A stretch of DNA of 5,245 nucleotides from Phycisphaerales bacterium UBA7708. GTDB lineage: Bacteria > Planctomycetota > Phycisphaerae > Sedimentisphaerales > Anaerohalosphaeraceae. Below the pieces are notes generated by a model. The model made no database searches. It was not told the origin of the DNA and saw nothing but the letters and a program-made list of their open reading frames with translations. A program made the translations under genes and the position numbers. This document shows, piece by piece, positions 5,078-5,245 of this stretch. How positions within the stretch are numbered: position 1 is the stretch's first letter; each line of letters opens with the position of its first letter. Location: NCBI GenBank assembly GCA_002482415.1, contig DLFY01000112.1:5618-10862 (forward strand), in the 5' to 3' direction.

Positions 5078-5245
5078 ATGGTAAACTATGATGATAACAA
5101 GCAACTAACGCTATCGCAACAGGACCAGCTCGCACAGCTGCAGTACTATTTTTCTGGCTCGTCTGATCTTACCTCCACCCACATCCATCAGCTCATCCGA
5201 ACGTCCTGGGATCATCCGGATTGCCCCATGAAACTCGCTTCCGGC
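5078..5245 (+). CDS. 5' end of a hypothetical gene cut by the window edge
   Basis: The ATG at 5078 follows GGGAG by 7 nt and a TATAAT box by 27 nt. The frame stays open for 56 codons to the end of the window. The visible peptide starts MVNYDDNKQLTLSQQDQL, continues with AQLQYYFSGSSDLTSTHIHQ and then LIRTSWDHPDCPMKLASG. It is soluble, Gln-rich and helix-prone, without a signal peptide or a recognisable motif. The rest of the gene is needed to place it. It is transcribed divergently from the 71-aa gene, with 125 bp between the starts. Confidence 0.65.
   Translation, partial: MVNYDDNKQLTLSQQDQLAQLQYYFSGSSDLTSTHIHQLIRTSWDHPDCPMKLASG

Overview
The window is a bacterial accessory-type region of near-balanced base composition. 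Every confidently called gene with a visible start has a strong Shine-Dalgarno sequence (GGAGG, GAGGTG or GGGAG) 4-7 nt ahead of it, and one uses TTG. No ribosomal, tRNA or core metabolic gene is present, so the host cannot be placed below 'bacterium, probably uncultivated or poorly sampled lineage'. Only the HerA/FtsK-type ATPase is recognised with confidence, and most other products are hypothetical.

Left part (1-3142): the 3' end of a plus-strand gene, with a degenerate-looking PD-(D/E)XK-type fold, converges on a two-gene minus-strand operon. The operon encodes a 200-aa protein of unknown function followed, with a 4-bp TTGA stop/start overlap, by a 698-aa protein. That protein joins a HerA-like P-loop ATPase, a probable winged-helix segment and a C-terminal restriction-endonuclease-like domain. 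The architecture suggests DNA translocation coupled to cleavage, as in defence, processing or conjugation modules.

Middle (3143-3939): a 147-bp divergent control region holds several perfect inverted repeats. Two back-to-back hairpins there occlude the operon's ribosome-binding site. A 61-aa helical protein is transcribed away from the operon. A gene-free stretch of about 460 bp follows, with three copies of a 10-bp motif, T-tracts, a GC-rich block that could fold into structured RNA, and C-runs.

Right part (3940-5245): two small minus-strand genes (198 and 71 aa) each have a perfect or near-perfect stem-loop 16-21 nt before GGAGG. An 87-nt palindrome, probably a bidirectional terminator or a small palindromic element, separates them. 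The 5' end of a further plus-strand gene, with a TATAAT box, runs off the window.

The best candidate for an undescribed system is the ATPase-nuclease fusion with its unknown 200-aa partner, possibly together with the divergent small protein and the flanking nuclease-like gene. This rests on architecture and context; no activity can be read from sequence alone.
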